A DNA stretch of 64,000 nt from Chryseobacterium turcicum (GCF_021010565.1 NZ_JAJNAY010000001.1:310001-374000), one strand, 5' to 3'. Positions 18,057 to 28,187 are shown, counted from the first letter of the stretch. Numbers and translations: made by a program. Notes: generated from the sequence alone by a model not told the origin.

Positions 18057-19079
18057 TCATTTTCTCAAAAACCATTCCACAAATTTTTTTGTGCCATTTT
18101 GGAAGTTGGTGGTAGGGTTGTAACCGATTAAATTTCGTGCCTTGGTAATATCTGCGCTGGTTTTTTGCACATCACCGGGCTGTAATGGCAGTATTTTTCT
18201 AATGGCAGTTTTATTAAGATTTTTTTCAATTTCTGACAGCATTTCCGATAACGTGACAACTTCGTTTTCTCCTAAGTTGATGATTTCATAGATTCCTGAG
18301 CTTTTCTCAAGATAAACCACTGATTTTAATATCCCGTCAATAATGTCATCTATATAAGTATAGTCTCTGGCTGTGTTTCCGTCACCATAGAAAGGGATTT
18401 CATTATTTTCTGAAATGAGTTTTGTGAATTTGTGAATCGCCAAATCAGGTCTTTGTCTAGGCCCGTACACTGTAAAAAATCTCAGCTGAATCATGTCTAT
18501 TCCATAGAGACTGTGGTAAACATGCCCTAATATTTCACCGCATTTTTTTGTTGCTGCATATGGCGAAATAGGTTGGTCTACATTATCGGTTTCACAAAAA
18601 GGAATTTTTTCATTGTTTCCATAGACGCTTGAAGATGAGGCGCAAATGAGTTTTTTGATGCTAAATTGGTTGCACAGCTCCCAAAGATTCATCGTGCCAC
18701 GTATATTGACTTCTTCGTACTCTAAAGGTCTTTCAATAGACGGTCTCACGCCAGCAAGAGCGGCTAAGTGTATGATTACATCAATTTTATGATTTTGAAA
18801 TATATTTTCTAATCCTTTTTTATCTCTGATATCCTGAAAATATAAAGTGTAATATTCTGATGTTGAAATGGAAATTAGATGTTGAATATCGTTTTCTTTT
18901 TCAGAAAATTCAAAATCAAGGTTTTTTTCAAGAGAATCTAAAGTATTTTTAATTTTTATCTTATAATCGTAAAAATTATCAAAATTGTCAATGTTTATGA
19001 CAGAATGTCCTTCTTTCAATAATTTTTCTATCAAATGAGAACCAATAAATCCACTTCCTCCTGTTACGAGATAAATCAT
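18057..19079 (-). CDS. NAD-dependent epimerase (UDP-glucuronate 4-epimerase-like)
   Basis: The 340-residue protein belongs to the extended short-chain dehydrogenase family. The N-terminal nucleotide site is TGGSGFIGSHL. The catalytic serines are in CASSSSVYG and the Tyr-x3-Lys pair is in YAATKK. RFFTVYGPRQRPDLAI and the C-terminal PGDVQKTSADI match nucleotide-sugar 4-epimerases that act on UDP-glucuronate or similar sugars. The product would feed surface polysaccharide. No glycosyltransferase cluster is adjacent, so the exact sugar is uncertain. Confidence 0.88.
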   Translation of the reverse strand: MIYLVTGGSGFIGSHLIEKLLKEGHSVINIDNFDNFYDYKIKIKNTLDSLEKNLDFEFSEKENDIQHLISISTSEYYTLYFQDIRDKKGLENIFQNHKIDVIIHLAALAGVRPSIERPLEYEEVNIRGTMNLWELCNQFSIKKLICASSSSVYGNNEKIPFCETDNVDQPISPYAATKKCGEILGHVYHSLYGIDMIQLRFFTVYGPRQRPDLAIHKFTKLISENNEIPFYGDGNTARDYTYIDDIIDGILKSVVYLEKSSGIYEIINLGENEVVTLSEMLSEIEKNLNKTAIRKILPLQPGDVQKTSADITKARNLIGYNPTTNFQNGTKKFVEWFLRK

Positions 19080-19115
19080 TTGTTAAATTTGTTTTACAAA
19101 TATATCTATAAACTA

Positions 19116-19150
19116 AAAAGAATCTCAGCTTTTGCTTGAGATTCTTTTTT
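19116..19150 (-). terminator. Terminator after the T9SS cargo gene
   Basis: AAGAATCTCA and TGAGATTCTT form a strong stem around GCTTTTGCT, with A and T tracts at both sides. It lies between the stop of the cargo gene at 19169 and the start of the epimerase gene. Confidence 0.7.
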
Positions 19151-19168
19151 TTAACTATAAATTTTTTA

Positions 19169-19984
19169 TTACTTGATGATTATTTTTTGGGATACAGAAG
19201 CTCCGCCTTCTTCAATATTTAGAATATAAATTCCTTTTGACAAGTTAGAAACGTTTATTTCGCGTGTAATAATCTTGTTTATCATTAATCTTCCTGTTTG
19301 GTCGAAGATTTTTACGTTTTTATCAGCGTTTTTAGTGGAAGTAATGAAGATTTTGCCTTCAGTAACAGAAGTAGGATAAATATTAAATTCTTTTTTGATG
19401 TTTTCGCGAATTGCCAGACTGGTAGCGGTTCCCGTAAGCTTTATATCGTCAACCCTGAAGCCTGCATTAGAATCTAAAACATTAGTTATTCTTATTCTCA
19501 AATTAGCTGTTGCTGGGATTGTTCCGGCGGGGCTTATTAAAACCCAATTAGATGTTGCTGTTCCGGTGGGTCTTGTATAAGTTAGCGGTGTCCAAGTTGT
19601 ACCATCTGCGCTTACCTCAATTGTAAGTTCGTTGTTTGCAGCGTTTGTGCTTTTATAGTGACCAAGTGTCATGGCAATACCCGTGTAGTTTGTGGTATTA
19701 ATTCCTTCTACGATTAATGTTTTTACAGGGTTTCCTGAAAGTGTCGTTACATTTCCTAGATATCCACAACCATTTCCGCTTGCTCCGGTATACCCCTCTG
19801 ATGGAGCAGATGTTCTTACATCAGCAGTACCAGAATAAACAATAGGGCTGCTGTTTTGAAATCCCGAATAAGCTGTTAACAAAGTGGTTGCTGTAGGATT
19901 TCCAAAGTTTTCTGAATAAATCGTGGCTTGTGCAAAAAGCAAAGATGTCAGTAAAATCGACAAAAAAGAGTACATTTTTTTCAT
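19169..19984 (-). CDS. Secreted protein with type IX secretion sorting domain
   Basis: The protein is 271 residues with a signal peptide (MKKMYSFLSILLTSLLFAQA). The body contains a beta-sandwich region of about 150 residues (ENFGNPTATTL, LTIEVSADGTTWTPL, GFRVDDIKLTG), typical of choice-of-anchor or carbohydrate-binding-like modules. The last 75 residues are a type A sorting domain: FNIYPTSV, KNVKIFDQTGRLM, ISNLSKGIYIL-like text and a final SQKIIIK. It should be exported by the Sec system and then by the type IX system to the cell surface. Confidence 0.88.
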   Translation of the reverse strand: MKKMYSFLSILLTSLLFAQATIYSENFGNPTATTLLTAYSGFQNSSPIVYSGTADVRTSAPSEGYTGASGNGCGYLGNVTTLSGNPVKTLIVEGINTTNYTGIAMTLGHYKSTNAANNELTIEVSADGTTWTPLTYTRPTGTATSNWVLISPAGTIPATANLRIRITNVLDSNAGFRVDDIKLTGTATSLAIRENIKKEFNIYPTSVTEGKIFITSTKNADKNVKIFDQTGRLMINKIITREINVSNLSKGIYILNIEEGGASVSQKIIIK

Positions 19985-20084
19985 TGTGTGTTTTTTTTTT
20001 TTATTAGTAGTTAAAGTACGAAATTGTTTTTAAATACCTGAAAAAAGTTTACATTTATATCTTTAACAAATAAATTTTTTTGAA

Positions 20085-20882
20085 ATGTACTTTTCCGGAC
20101 AAATATTGAAAATGACAACCCATGATGCGCAACCGATACAATATTATCTCAATCTTTCAGGAGATCTTATCCATATGAATGAATTGCTTGGAAAAGAATT
20201 AACGATAAAACATACCGGTTTTCAATGTGTAAATTGTGGATTAAATAAAACGATTTATAGAATGGGTTTCTGTAAAAGCTGCTTTTTCGAAAGTCCTTAT
20301 GCGAGCGATACCATTATTCGTCCTGAGCTTTCTACAGCCCATTTAGGAATTGGTGAGAGAGATTTAGAAGTAGAAAAACAAATCCAATTGCAGCCACATA
20401 CCGTATATTTAGCTTACACGGGTGATGTGAAAGTGGGAGTGACGAGAAATACACAAATTCCTACAAGGTGGATTGATCAAGGCGCAACATTTGCTTTACC
20501 GATTGCAAGAACAGAAAACCGCTACGAAGCCGGAATGATAGAAGTGGCCTTAAAAGAACATCTTTCAGACAAAACCAACTGGAGAAAAATGCTGCAGGAT
20601 GATTTTGAAGGGGAGATTGATTTGGTAGATTTTCAGCAGAAAATAAAAGAATATTTTCCTGAGGATTTTCAGAAATTTTACTCTGAAGGTGAAGAGATGT
20701 GGAAGTTTGATTACCCGTTTGAGAAACCAGAAAAAGTAACTTCATTCACTTTAGACAAAAAGCCTGAGTTTACAGGTAAATTAATTGGAATTAAAGGACA
20801 GTATTTGAGTTTTGAAGGAGGGTATTTTATGAATGTGAGAGGGCATGAAGGATATGTGATTGAGTTGACTGTGAAAAATTAA
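20085..20882 (+). CDS. DUF2797 zinc-ribbon protein
   Basis: The protein is 265 residues. A four-cysteine zinc site is formed by CVNCGLN and FCKSC (about residues 46-65). The GIGERDLE segment and HTVYLAYTGDVKVGVTR are typical of DUF2797 proteins. The core resembles a GIY-YIG-like strand arrangement (VYLAYTGDVKVGVTR, then PTRWIDQGA), but nuclease activity is not established. The gene is 23 bases upstream of the AsmA-like gene and may be co-transcribed with it. Confidence 0.85.
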   Translation: MYFSGQILKMTTHDAQPIQYYLNLSGDLIHMNELLGKELTIKHTGFQCVNCGLNKTIYRMGFCKSCFFESPYASDTIIRPELSTAHLGIGERDLEVEKQIQLQPHTVYLAYTGDVKVGVTRNTQIPTRWIDQGATFALPIARTENRYEAGMIEVALKEHLSDKTNWRKMLQDDFEGEIDLVDFQQKIKEYFPEDFQKFYSEGEEMWKFDYPFEKPEKVTSFTLDKKPEFTGKLIGIKGQYLSFEGGYFMNVRGHEGYVIELTVKN

Positions 20883-20905
20883 TATAATGTATTAAATATT
20901 AAATC

Positions 20906-23605
20906 ATGAAAAAACCTTGGGTTAAAAAGCTTTTAATAGGTCTGGGAATTTTATTTGGAATCGTTTTGATTGCCAATTTCGGACTTAATATATGGCTTAA
21001 AACCCAACTTCCTGATTATATCAAAAAAAATACAGAGTACAAAGTTTCTTATCAATCTTTAGATGTTGATCTGGGAACCGGAAATATTTTTGCAACCGGA
21101 ATAACGGTTAATAATAAAAACCCAAATAATACTGAGGTGATTGGTCTTCAGGGTACTATTGATACACTGAAGATTAGTCGTTTTGGTATTTATGATGCGT
21201 TGTTTAATAAGACCATAAGTTCTTCAGATTTACTGCTTTCAAAGCCTAATCTCAATATTATCCTTGCCAAGCCCAAAGATCAGAAAACGGGCAAAAAAAC
21301 AAATCCAGTAAATTTTGAAAATATCAGAATTAATAAAGGAACAATCACTGTTTTTAAATATACCAAACAGAAATTCGTAGGCGTAAACGAGCTTGATTTG
21401 TTTGTTGAAAATCTTCAGATGACAGAAGAATCGGTAGAAAATAAACTTCCGGTTGTTTTTGATCGTTACAGTATTCGAGGTAAAGATTTTTTCTTCCAGC
21501 CGGACGATATTTACACCTTGAAAATTGATAATATTACCACAACAAACGGACAAATGTCGGTTGAAAACTTTCAATTAACACCGATTATCACATTTGAACA
21601 GTTTAAAAAATTATACCCTCAAAAACCTCAAATGATTCAGTTCAGTATTCCTAAAATGAATTTTAAGGATATTGTTCTGAAAAAAAATAAAGTTTCTCTT
21701 GCCAACGCAGACTTCCAAAGTCCTTTTCTGAAAGTGTATAAAACCGGATTTGTGGCATCTAAAAAAACTGAGAAAAAGAGAAATTTTGAGCTCAATTTAG
21801 AAGACATAAAATTAAGCAATGCTAAAATTCAAATTGTAAAACCAAACGAAACCGATTTATTTTATGCTGAAGATTTAAGTGTAAATGTCAATAAACTAGA
21901 ATTTACCAAAGAAAGTTCGCAGGAAGTAATTCCTGTGCTTTATAAAGATTTTAAAATTGCAGGAAAGGGAATTTATTATAATGATCAGCAGGATGTTTCT
22001 ATAGAGAATTTTAGTTTAAATCCAAAAGGCGGACAAATACGAAATATTGTTGCAAAACCTACCAATTCGCCAAAAATGGCAATGGATTTTAAAACAAATC
22101 TCATTCAGTTTGCGATTAACGATTTTAAATTTGTTGATAAAAAATTAAATCTTGATGTAAAAGATGTTTTAATTGACGGTCTCAACGGAAAAATTACTGA
22201 AGGAAAAGTGATTGCCAAGAAAAAAACAACCGTTGAAGGAATTCAGTTCCCGATTGTTGTGAGAAAAATTTCACTTAAAAATTCAAATATTACTTACGAA
22301 AGCAAAAAGCAACCGTTAACATTTAATGATTTAAATGCAACTGTAAATCAGCTTGAATTGGTTGAAAACAATGCCAAAAACGGGATGGCTGTCAAAGTAA
22401 AAGATTATGCTTTAACCACCAAAAACTTTGTTTACAAAACCGAATTCTACAAGATGAATGTTGGCGCTTTAGCTTTAAATAAGAATAAGATTGAAATCAA
22501 TCAGTTTGCGATGATTCCTTTGGTTTCAAGGGCACAATTTATACGAATGATTCCTGTTGAAAGAGATTTATATGATATTAAAGTGAACCAGATTTCTGCA
22601 TTGGGAAACTGGGATCTTTTTTCTGAAAACAAATCTATCAATGCGACAAACGTTACCATTAATTCAGCGAATGCCAATATTTTCAGATCTAAAATTCCTG
22701 CAGATGACCCTAAAATAAAACCTCTGTATTCGAGAATGTTGAGATCAATTAAAATTCCGATGTATGTTGCCAATCTTCAACTGAAAAATTCTTTGTTGGA
22801 ATACGAAGAAGACACCCCAAAAAGCGACGGGCCGGGAAAACTGACATTCAGTAATTTTAATATGAATGTTAAAAACCTGAATTCTGCCAAAATGAAAGGG
22901 AAACCAACCAACGTACAAATAGACATCAACTGTATGTTTATGAAGTCATCTCCTTTGTCTGTAAATTGGGGATTTAATACAGCAGATCAAAGCGATCATT
23001 TTACCATTGCTGGAAACCTCGATAATATTCCTGCAACGGCGCTGAATTCGTTTGTTGTTCCTTATATGAGTATTTCTGCGACAGGCACCATTCAGCAGAT
23101 GCTTTTTAATTTTAAAGGAAATCCGAAAGGAATTGGCGGAACATTCAATATTAAACACAAAGATCTTAAGATTTCTATTTTAGATAAAAAAAGCAAAGAG
23201 AAGAAAAGGCTTTTGAGTGCCGTTGCCAATGTTTTTATCAAATCAGATTCGGGTAAATTTCCGGAATCTGTGGTTGTGGAAGGAGTGGAAAGAGATCCTA
23301 CAAAATCATTCTTCAATATGTTTTGGAAAGGTGTTGAGGATGGTTTAAAGAAAACGTTGGTCGGAATTAATGTTGACAAAACTAAAAAAACAGTAGAAGG
23401 AGCTGTGAAAACGGTGCAAGAGGTGAAGTCTAGTGTAAAAGAGGTGAAAAAATCGGTACGGCAAGCCAAGAAAGACGTCTCCAAAGAAATGAGCACATCA
23501 AAAAGTAATGTTTCTGAGCAGAAAAATGATCCTGAAAAGCCAAAAGAAAAAAAGGGTTTGTTTAAAAAAGTATTTAAGAAAAAAGAAACTCCCGAAACTG
23601 AATGA
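20906..23605 (+). CDS. Large AsmA/DUF748-like envelope protein
   Basis: The protein is 899 residues with one N-terminal membrane helix (LLIGLGILFGIVLIANFGLNIWL, about 10-32). It starts like AsmA proteins (LPDYIKKNTEYKVSYQSLDVDL). The long body is made of repeated beta-strand units with no catalytic motif. AsmA-like proteins form a beta groove and are proposed to move lipids across the envelope. The last 110 residues are a lysine-rich coiled tail (KSSVKEVKKSVRQAKKDV) ending in a basic KKGLFKKVFKKKE segment, which is unusual and could bind acidic partners. Confidence 0.75.
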   Translation: MKKPWVKKLLIGLGILFGIVLIANFGLNIWLKTQLPDYIKKNTEYKVSYQSLDVDLGTGNIFATGITVNNKNPNNTEVIGLQGTIDTLKISRFGIYDALFNKTISSSDLLLSKPNLNIILAKPKDQKTGKKTNPVNFENIRINKGTITVFKYTKQKFVGVNELDLFVENLQMTEESVENKLPVVFDRYSIRGKDFFFQPDDIYTLKIDNITTTNGQMSVENFQLTPIITFEQFKKLYPQKPQMIQFSIPKMNFKDIVLKKNKVSLANADFQSPFLKVYKTGFVASKKTEKKRNFELNLEDIKLSNAKIQIVKPNETDLFYAEDLSVNVNKLEFTKESSQEVIPVLYKDFKIAGKGIYYNDQQDVSIENFSLNPKGGQIRNIVAKPTNSPKMAMDFKTNLIQFAINDFKFVDKKLNLDVKDVLIDGLNGKITEGKVIAKKKTTVEGIQFPIVVRKISLKNSNITYESKKQPLTFNDLNATVNQLELVENNAKNGMAVKVKDYALTTKNFVYKTEFYKMNVGALALNKNKIEINQFAMIPLVSRAQFIRMIPVERDLYDIKVNQISALGNWDLFSENKSINATNVTINSANANIFRSKIPADDPKIKPLYSRMLRSIKIPMYVANLQLKNSLLEYEEDTPKSDGPGKLTFSNFNMNVKNLNSAKMKGKPTNVQIDINCMFMKSSPLSVNWGFNTADQSDHFTIAGNLDNIPATALNSFVVPYMSISATGTIQQMLFNFKGNPKGIGGTFNIKHKDLKISILDKKSKEKKRLLSAVANVFIKSDSGKFPESVVVEGVERDPTKSFFNMFWKGVEDGLKKTLVGINVDKTKKTVEGAVKTVQEVKSSVKEVKKSVRQAKKDVSKEMSTSKSNVSEQKNDPEKPKEKKGLFKKVFKKKETPETE

Positions 23606-23637
23606 TTTCGAGAGTTTGTATATAAGATTAGTTTGAT

Positions 23638-23982
23638 TTAATATTCATCACTTTCATGAACCGGAATATCTCGTAAAAAAGTATCAAATTCTTCTCCGGA
23701 ATAATTGCTTTCGGCACCGTAAGAATCAATAATAATTCCTAAATTCTTGTGATTGTCCTGCAAAACATACAAAGCAACATTGTCATCAGGGTTGCTGTCA
23801 CCTTCAAAACGATAGGTTTTCAGAATAGACAACTCTTCAGGAAGGTAGTTTTTTTCAGAATTATCATATTTCATTTGGCATTGATCATTCATTCTAAATT
23901 CTTTGTGAATTCCCCTTTTTCTCAAGGTTTCCATGACCTGACTCAGGGTCGACATTTGATCATTGTTTTCTGAATTTTCCAT
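23638..23982 (-). CDS. Conserved small Bacteroidota protein
   Basis: The 114-residue acidic protein has the pattern LSQVMETLRKRGIHKEF, YLPEELSILKTYRFEGDSNP and DDNVALYVLQD. This is a small family common in Flavobacteria that databases often label phosphoribosylpyrophosphate synthetase; the label is doubtful because no PRPP motif is visible. It ends close to the AsmA-like gene in convergent orientation. Function unknown. Confidence 0.75.
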   Translation of the reverse strand: MENSENNDQMSTLSQVMETLRKRGIHKEFRMNDQCQMKYDNSEKNYLPEELSILKTYRFEGDSNPDDNVALYVLQDNHKNLGIIIDSYGAESNYSGEEFDTFLRDIPVHESDEY

Positions 23983-24144
23983 AATAATATTTTTATTTGT
24001 TACTACAATTATTAAACCATACTTAAGGGGGGAAATTTTAATTCAGTTTTAACAAAATACATCAATAGATTAACGAAAATTGTTATGATTCAAATATAAA
24101 AAGGTACACTATTTGATATCTTACAATTCAAAATCGTAAAAAAC

Positions 24145-24336
24145 ATGAAAAAAGAAGTAGGAGTTTTACTGGCGGGAGGAGTCGGTCTTTTGGCAGTATT
24201 AAGTTTTATAAGCGTAAAGAAGATTTTAGGTAAAAAACATAAAAAGTACAACGAATACTATTCAGATCATCACAGACATTTTGATAAAAAAAATCATGAT
24301 GATGATCATGGTATTGAGTTCTACGCCCTTAAGTAA
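24145..24336 (+). CDS. Small single-pass membrane protein, His-rich tail
   Basis: The 63-residue protein has one membrane helix (VLLAGGVGLLAVLSFI) after MKKEVG, followed by a basic stretch and a histidine and aspartate-rich tail (SDHHRHFDKKNHDDDHG). No family is recognised. The tail could bind metal, but that is inference. It has its own upstream region and a hairpin with a T tract after it (near 24375-24405), which supports expression. Confidence 0.55.
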   Translation: MKKEVGVLLAGGVGLLAVLSFISVKKILGKKHKKYNEYYSDHHRHFDKKNHDDDHGIEFYALK

Positions 24337-24469
24337 GAAGTAATAAATAGATATAAATTTTTTCAAAATCCGGCATCCAATTTTTTTTGGTGTTGGATTT
24401 TTTTTGTGGAAAAATTGAGTGTTAAAATTGAGTGTTTTTAATCGAAAGGTTTATAATTTTACGTGATTA

Positions 24470-25513
24470 ATGCAAAACGAAAATATCATAAAAGGTCAAG
24501 GTGCTCAGCGAAATGTAATCAACCGTTTCGACAGATTTACTTTTGAGCCTGAAGATGAAGATTTCGAAACCATTAAAACTTCTTTTACCGAAGTTTTTCC
24601 AAAAACCATTGTCAATCAGGTGAAAAGCCAAGATTTACCGATGGAATATTCTATGAATCCTTACCAAGGTTGTGAGCATGGTTGTTCTTATTGTTTTGCA
24701 CGACCAACACACGAATATTGGGGTTTCAGCGCCGGAATTGATTTCGAAAGAAAGATTATGGTGAAGAAAAATGCTCCCGAATTATTAGAAAAATTTTTCA
24801 AAAAAAGAGGCTACAAACCAGAACCCATTTTAATGTCGGGAAACACCGATTGTTATCAACCTGCCGAAAGACAATTTGAAATTACCAGACAATTATTGCA
24901 GATTTGTCTTGATTACAGACATCCTGTAAATATTCTTACAAAAAATGCGTTAGTGCTTCGAGACTTGGATATTTTAAAACCAATGGCTGAGCAAAATTTA
25001 GTTTCTGTGTCGCTGAGTATTCCGACAATGAATGAAGATTTGCGCAGAAAAATGGAGCCTCGAACTAGTTCGACAAACAATAAACTGAAAGCGATAGAAT
25101 TACTTTCTGAAAATAATATCCCTGTTAATGTTATGGTTGCGCCAATTATTCCGGGGTTGAATAGCGATGAGCCTTTAAGTATTTTAAAATCTATTTCAGA
25201 TGCTGGGGCTCAGAGTTTTGGCTATACTTTGGTCAGGCTTAATGATACGGTAGAGCCTGTTTTTGTAAAATGGATTGAAACTCAGTTTCCGGATAGAGCC
25301 CAGAAGGTTTTAAACTTAATCCGTTCTATGCGTGGTGGAAATCTAGGTGACAAAAGCTATTTTGAAAGACAGAAAGGCAGCGGAAATATTGCAGAGATGA
25401 TTCACAATACGTTCAAAATCGGAAGAAAAAAGTTTTTTGATGGGAAAGAATTTCCTAAACTTTCTACAGAAGGATTTACAGGAACGAAAGAACAACAATT
25501 GAGATTGTTTTGA
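24470..25513 (+). CDS. Radical SAM protein, PA0069/SplB-like family
   Basis: The protein is 347 residues. The iron-sulfur motif is CEHGCSYCFARP (about residues 68-79), giving the CxxxCxxC ligands of radical SAM enzymes. Downstream MSGNTDCYQPAE, LTKNALVLRD and VSLSIPTMNEDLRRKMEPR are typical of the PA0069 family, which is related to spore photoproduct lyase but has no settled reaction. It stands alone, convergent with recN, and shares a terminator with it. Confidence 0.88.
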   Translation: MQNENIIKGQGAQRNVINRFDRFTFEPEDEDFETIKTSFTEVFPKTIVNQVKSQDLPMEYSMNPYQGCEHGCSYCFARPTHEYWGFSAGIDFERKIMVKKNAPELLEKFFKKRGYKPEPILMSGNTDCYQPAERQFEITRQLLQICLDYRHPVNILTKNALVLRDLDILKPMAEQNLVSVSLSIPTMNEDLRRKMEPRTSSTNNKLKAIELLSENNIPVNVMVAPIIPGLNSDEPLSILKSISDAGAQSFGYTLVRLNDTVEPVFVKWIETQFPDRAQKVLNLIRSMRGGNLGDKSYFERQKGSGNIAEMIHNTFKIGRKKFFDGKEFPKLSTEGFTGTKEQQLRLF

Positions 25514-25520
25514 GAATAAA

Positions 25521-25545
25521 AAAGACCTCTAAAAAAGAAGTCTTT
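25521..25545. terminator. Terminator between radical SAM gene and recN
   Basis: AAAGAC-C-TCT pairs with AGA-A-GTCTTT in the 53-base gap between the convergent genes. Confidence 0.6.
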
Positions 25546-25566
25546 GTATTTTATGGTAAGAATCTA

Positions 25567-27216
25567 TTATCCAATTAATTCTTTTGCCTGTGTTAATGCG
25601 GCTTCGGTGATTTTACTTCCGGAAAGGAGCTGTGCAATTTCATTCAGTTTTTCTTCGTCGTTTAGAGGAATAATCGTTGACTGGGTTTTTCCGTTAACGT
25701 CCTGTTTTACAACTTTATAATTGTCATTACCTTTTGCGGCAACCTGTGCTAAATGAGAAATAACAATCAATTGCATGTCTTCAGACATTTCACGCATTAG
25801 ATTTCCGATTTCTTCGGCTACTTTTCCTGAAACTCCGGTGTCGATTTCGTCTAAAATTAAAGTGGGAAGCTCGTCACTTTCAGCAATAATCTTTTTCACA
25901 GCGAGCATTACACGAGATCTTTCACCTCCCGAAATAGCAGTTTGAATAGGTTTTAATGGAAATCCTGAATTTGCTTGAAATAAAAGCTGAATGTTTTCTT
26001 TCCCAAACTGATTGTATTCGGCAGCTTCGCTGATTTCAATATCAACTTTAGCTTTTTCAAGTCCAAGTTTTTTAAATAAATCTTCTGCTTTTTTAATGAA
26101 TACGGGGACGCTTTTCTTTCTGTTTTTTGAAAGTTTTTGGCTTAAAGCTTCCAGAGATTTTTCTTTTTTAGAAATGTTTTCAAGGATTTGTACAATGTAA
26201 GCTTCAATTTCTACCGTTCCTTTTTGTTCACCCGAAAGCTGATTTCTGATTTCTTTTAAATCTTCAATATCAGTAACATTGTGTTTAAGGAAAAGACTGT
26301 TTATTTTATTATTAAATTCTAAAAGCTGTGCTAGCGTTTCAGGATTGATTTCAATATTTTCGGCTTCATCTTCAAGTTCTGCAATGATATCCTTAATTTC
26401 TACAAAAGATGTTTCAAATCTCTCGTTAAGTTCTGCGAAATTGGTTGAAACTTCTGATATTTTCGAAAGTTTAGATTTTGCATCATTAAAAAAGGAGAAA
26501 ATTCCTATTTCTTCCTGATGAAATCTCGACAAAAGCTGAGCTAGGTTTTCTGAAATCATTCCTGCATTTTCCTGCATAGAAAGCTGGTTCTGTAAATCTT
26601 CATAGTTTACATCATCCATTTTCAGGTCTTCAAGCTCATTCAAAAGAAATTGCTTATAATCACTTTCTTTCGTGCTTTCTGAAAGTTGAGTTTGAAATTT
26701 TTTTAGCTGAGTTTTTAAATTTTGGAACTCAGAAAAATCCTGCTGATAATTCTCAATCAGGTTTTTGTTATCAGAAAGTCCATCGATGATTTTAAACTGA
26801 TATTCTGAAGTGAAAAGATTAGAGGTTTCAAACTGAGAATGAATATCGATTAGCTGAGAAGTCAGTTCTTTCAAAATATCCAAAGTCACCGGAACATCAT
26901 TGATAAATGCCCTTGATTTTCCTGAAGGTAAAATTTCACGTCTGATAATGGTCTGATGCTCGTAATCGAGGTCATTTTCGATAAAGAATTTTTTAAACTG
27001 ATTATTCAGTTCAAACTCTGTCTCAACGATGCTTTTATCTTCTGTTTTTGAAATTGATTTGATATCTGCTCTTTCTCCCAAAATCAACCTGAGGGCACCT
27101 AGAATAATCGATTTACCTGCGCCAGTTTCACCGGTAATTACCTGTAAACCATTTTTTAAAGACACATCGAGAGCATCAATAAGAGCAAAGTTTTTAATGT
27201 AAATTCTTGAAAGCAT
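25567..27216 (-). CDS. recN: DNA repair ATPase RecN
   Basis: RecN is an SMC-like protein acting in double-strand break repair. The N-terminus has IKNFALIDAL and Walker A GETGAGKS (29-36). The middle is a long coiled coil. The C-terminus carries the ABC signature region SGGERSRVMLAVK, Walker B LPTLILDEIDTGVSG and the switch VISHLAQVAA. The length of 549 residues is usual for the family. It is the last gene of the bamD-rpoZ-coaBC-porD-recN row, all on the minus strand. Confidence 0.96.
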   Translation of the reverse strand: MLSRIYIKNFALIDALDVSLKNGLQVITGETGAGKSIILGALRLILGERADIKSISKTEDKSIVETEFELNNQFKKFFIENDLDYEHQTIIRREILPSGKSRAFINDVPVTLDILKELTSQLIDIHSQFETSNLFTSEYQFKIIDGLSDNKNLIENYQQDFSEFQNLKTQLKKFQTQLSESTKESDYKQFLLNELEDLKMDDVNYEDLQNQLSMQENAGMISENLAQLLSRFHQEEIGIFSFFNDAKSKLSKISEVSTNFAELNERFETSFVEIKDIIAELEDEAENIEINPETLAQLLEFNNKINSLFLKHNVTDIEDLKEIRNQLSGEQKGTVEIEAYIVQILENISKKEKSLEALSQKLSKNRKKSVPVFIKKAEDLFKKLGLEKAKVDIEISEAAEYNQFGKENIQLLFQANSGFPLKPIQTAISGGERSRVMLAVKKIIAESDELPTLILDEIDTGVSGKVAEEIGNLMREMSEDMQLIVISHLAQVAAKGNDNYKVVKQDVNGKTQSTIIPLNDEEKLNEIAQLLSGSKITEAALTQAKELIG

Positions 27217-27287
27217 AGGTCAAAAGCAGATTACGTTTGTTACTGCAAATATAAAATTTAGAAGTCAGAATTAAAAAATTAAAACCC

Positions 27288-28187
27288 CTACTTCCATTTA
27301 TTCCACTTAGATTCGGTATTCTTTGGAGAGAAAATAATCATCTGCTGTTTCAAAGTCCCGATGTTTATGGGTCCATTATTTCCAGAATTGAAAATATTGA
27401 ATATCTCATCCGCTTTATTATCCATAAAAAGATTAAAGAAATAATTCTGCTGGAAAGAGTTTTCGTAGGTTTTCAGCTGTATTAAGGCATCAAAAATAAT
27501 TTTCTTAGCTTGTGTTTGGTCTTGATTAAACAATCCGTCTAAACCAGCTCTGTGATACGTATAAATGGTAGAACGAAGTTGGCTCATATTAGGATTAAGA
27601 ATTTCTCCAATTAAAATAGAACGGCTCCTAGGCTCATTAATCTGATTCCAACCTTCGTAATTTCTGTTTTGAGAATTTTGGGCAATCTGTTGTGCTTTTG
27701 AAAACCACTGAGTTCCACCCATTGACTGGAAGCTGTCTGCATCGTACCCTAAAATAACATAGACATAAAAACTGATGACATCAATTAAGTTTTTTCCCGA
27801 AAACTGTCTTTCGTTGAAAATAAGGTTTTCGTTTTCAACATATTCAAAAGCAAATCTGTTATCCTTAAGATTTAAAAGGGGAGATTCGTATGAACTGTTA
27901 AAAACAGGACGCACTGCCTGAATAACTATAGCGCCTTTATATTTGTTTCCGTCTCGTTCGCTGAGAACTATTGCAAAATTTGATTTTATTTTTTCAAAAT
28001 TCTGAAGTTTTTTACCTGTCCAGCTTGTATTATTGATAAAATCTCTGAGACTTTTTTCCAAAGCTTTATAGACTTGTGTATTGCTTCCACCTAAGCTCTG
28101 AGAGTTTATCTGAACTGTCGCCAGAAGTTCCTGGGAAAAACTGAAATTGAATACAACGAGAAAAAAGAGTATGATTATTTTTTTCAT
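27288..28187 (-). CDS. porD: Type IX secretion protein PorD (DUF4835)
   Basis: The 299-residue protein has a signal peptide (MKKIIILFFLVVFNFSFSQ). It matches the DUF4835/PorD family in layout: TVQINSQSLGGSNTQVYKALE, FINNTSWTGKKL, SFYVYVILGYDADSF and a C-terminal IFSPKNTESKWNKWK. PorD is needed for the type IX secretion system in Porphyromonas. The position between coaBC and recN is the conserved flavobacterial arrangement, which supports the call. Confidence 0.88.
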   Translation of the reverse strand: MKKIIILFFLVVFNFSFSQELLATVQINSQSLGGSNTQVYKALEKSLRDFINNTSWTGKKLQNFEKIKSNFAIVLSERDGNKYKGAIVIQAVRPVFNSSYESPLLNLKDNRFAFEYVENENLIFNERQFSGKNLIDVISFYVYVILGYDADSFQSMGGTQWFSKAQQIAQNSQNRNYEGWNQINEPRSRSILIGEILNPNMSQLRSTIYTYHRAGLDGLFNQDQTQAKKIIFDALIQLKTYENSFQQNYFFNLFMDNKADEIFNIFNSGNNGPINIGTLKQQMIIFSPKNTESKWNKWK

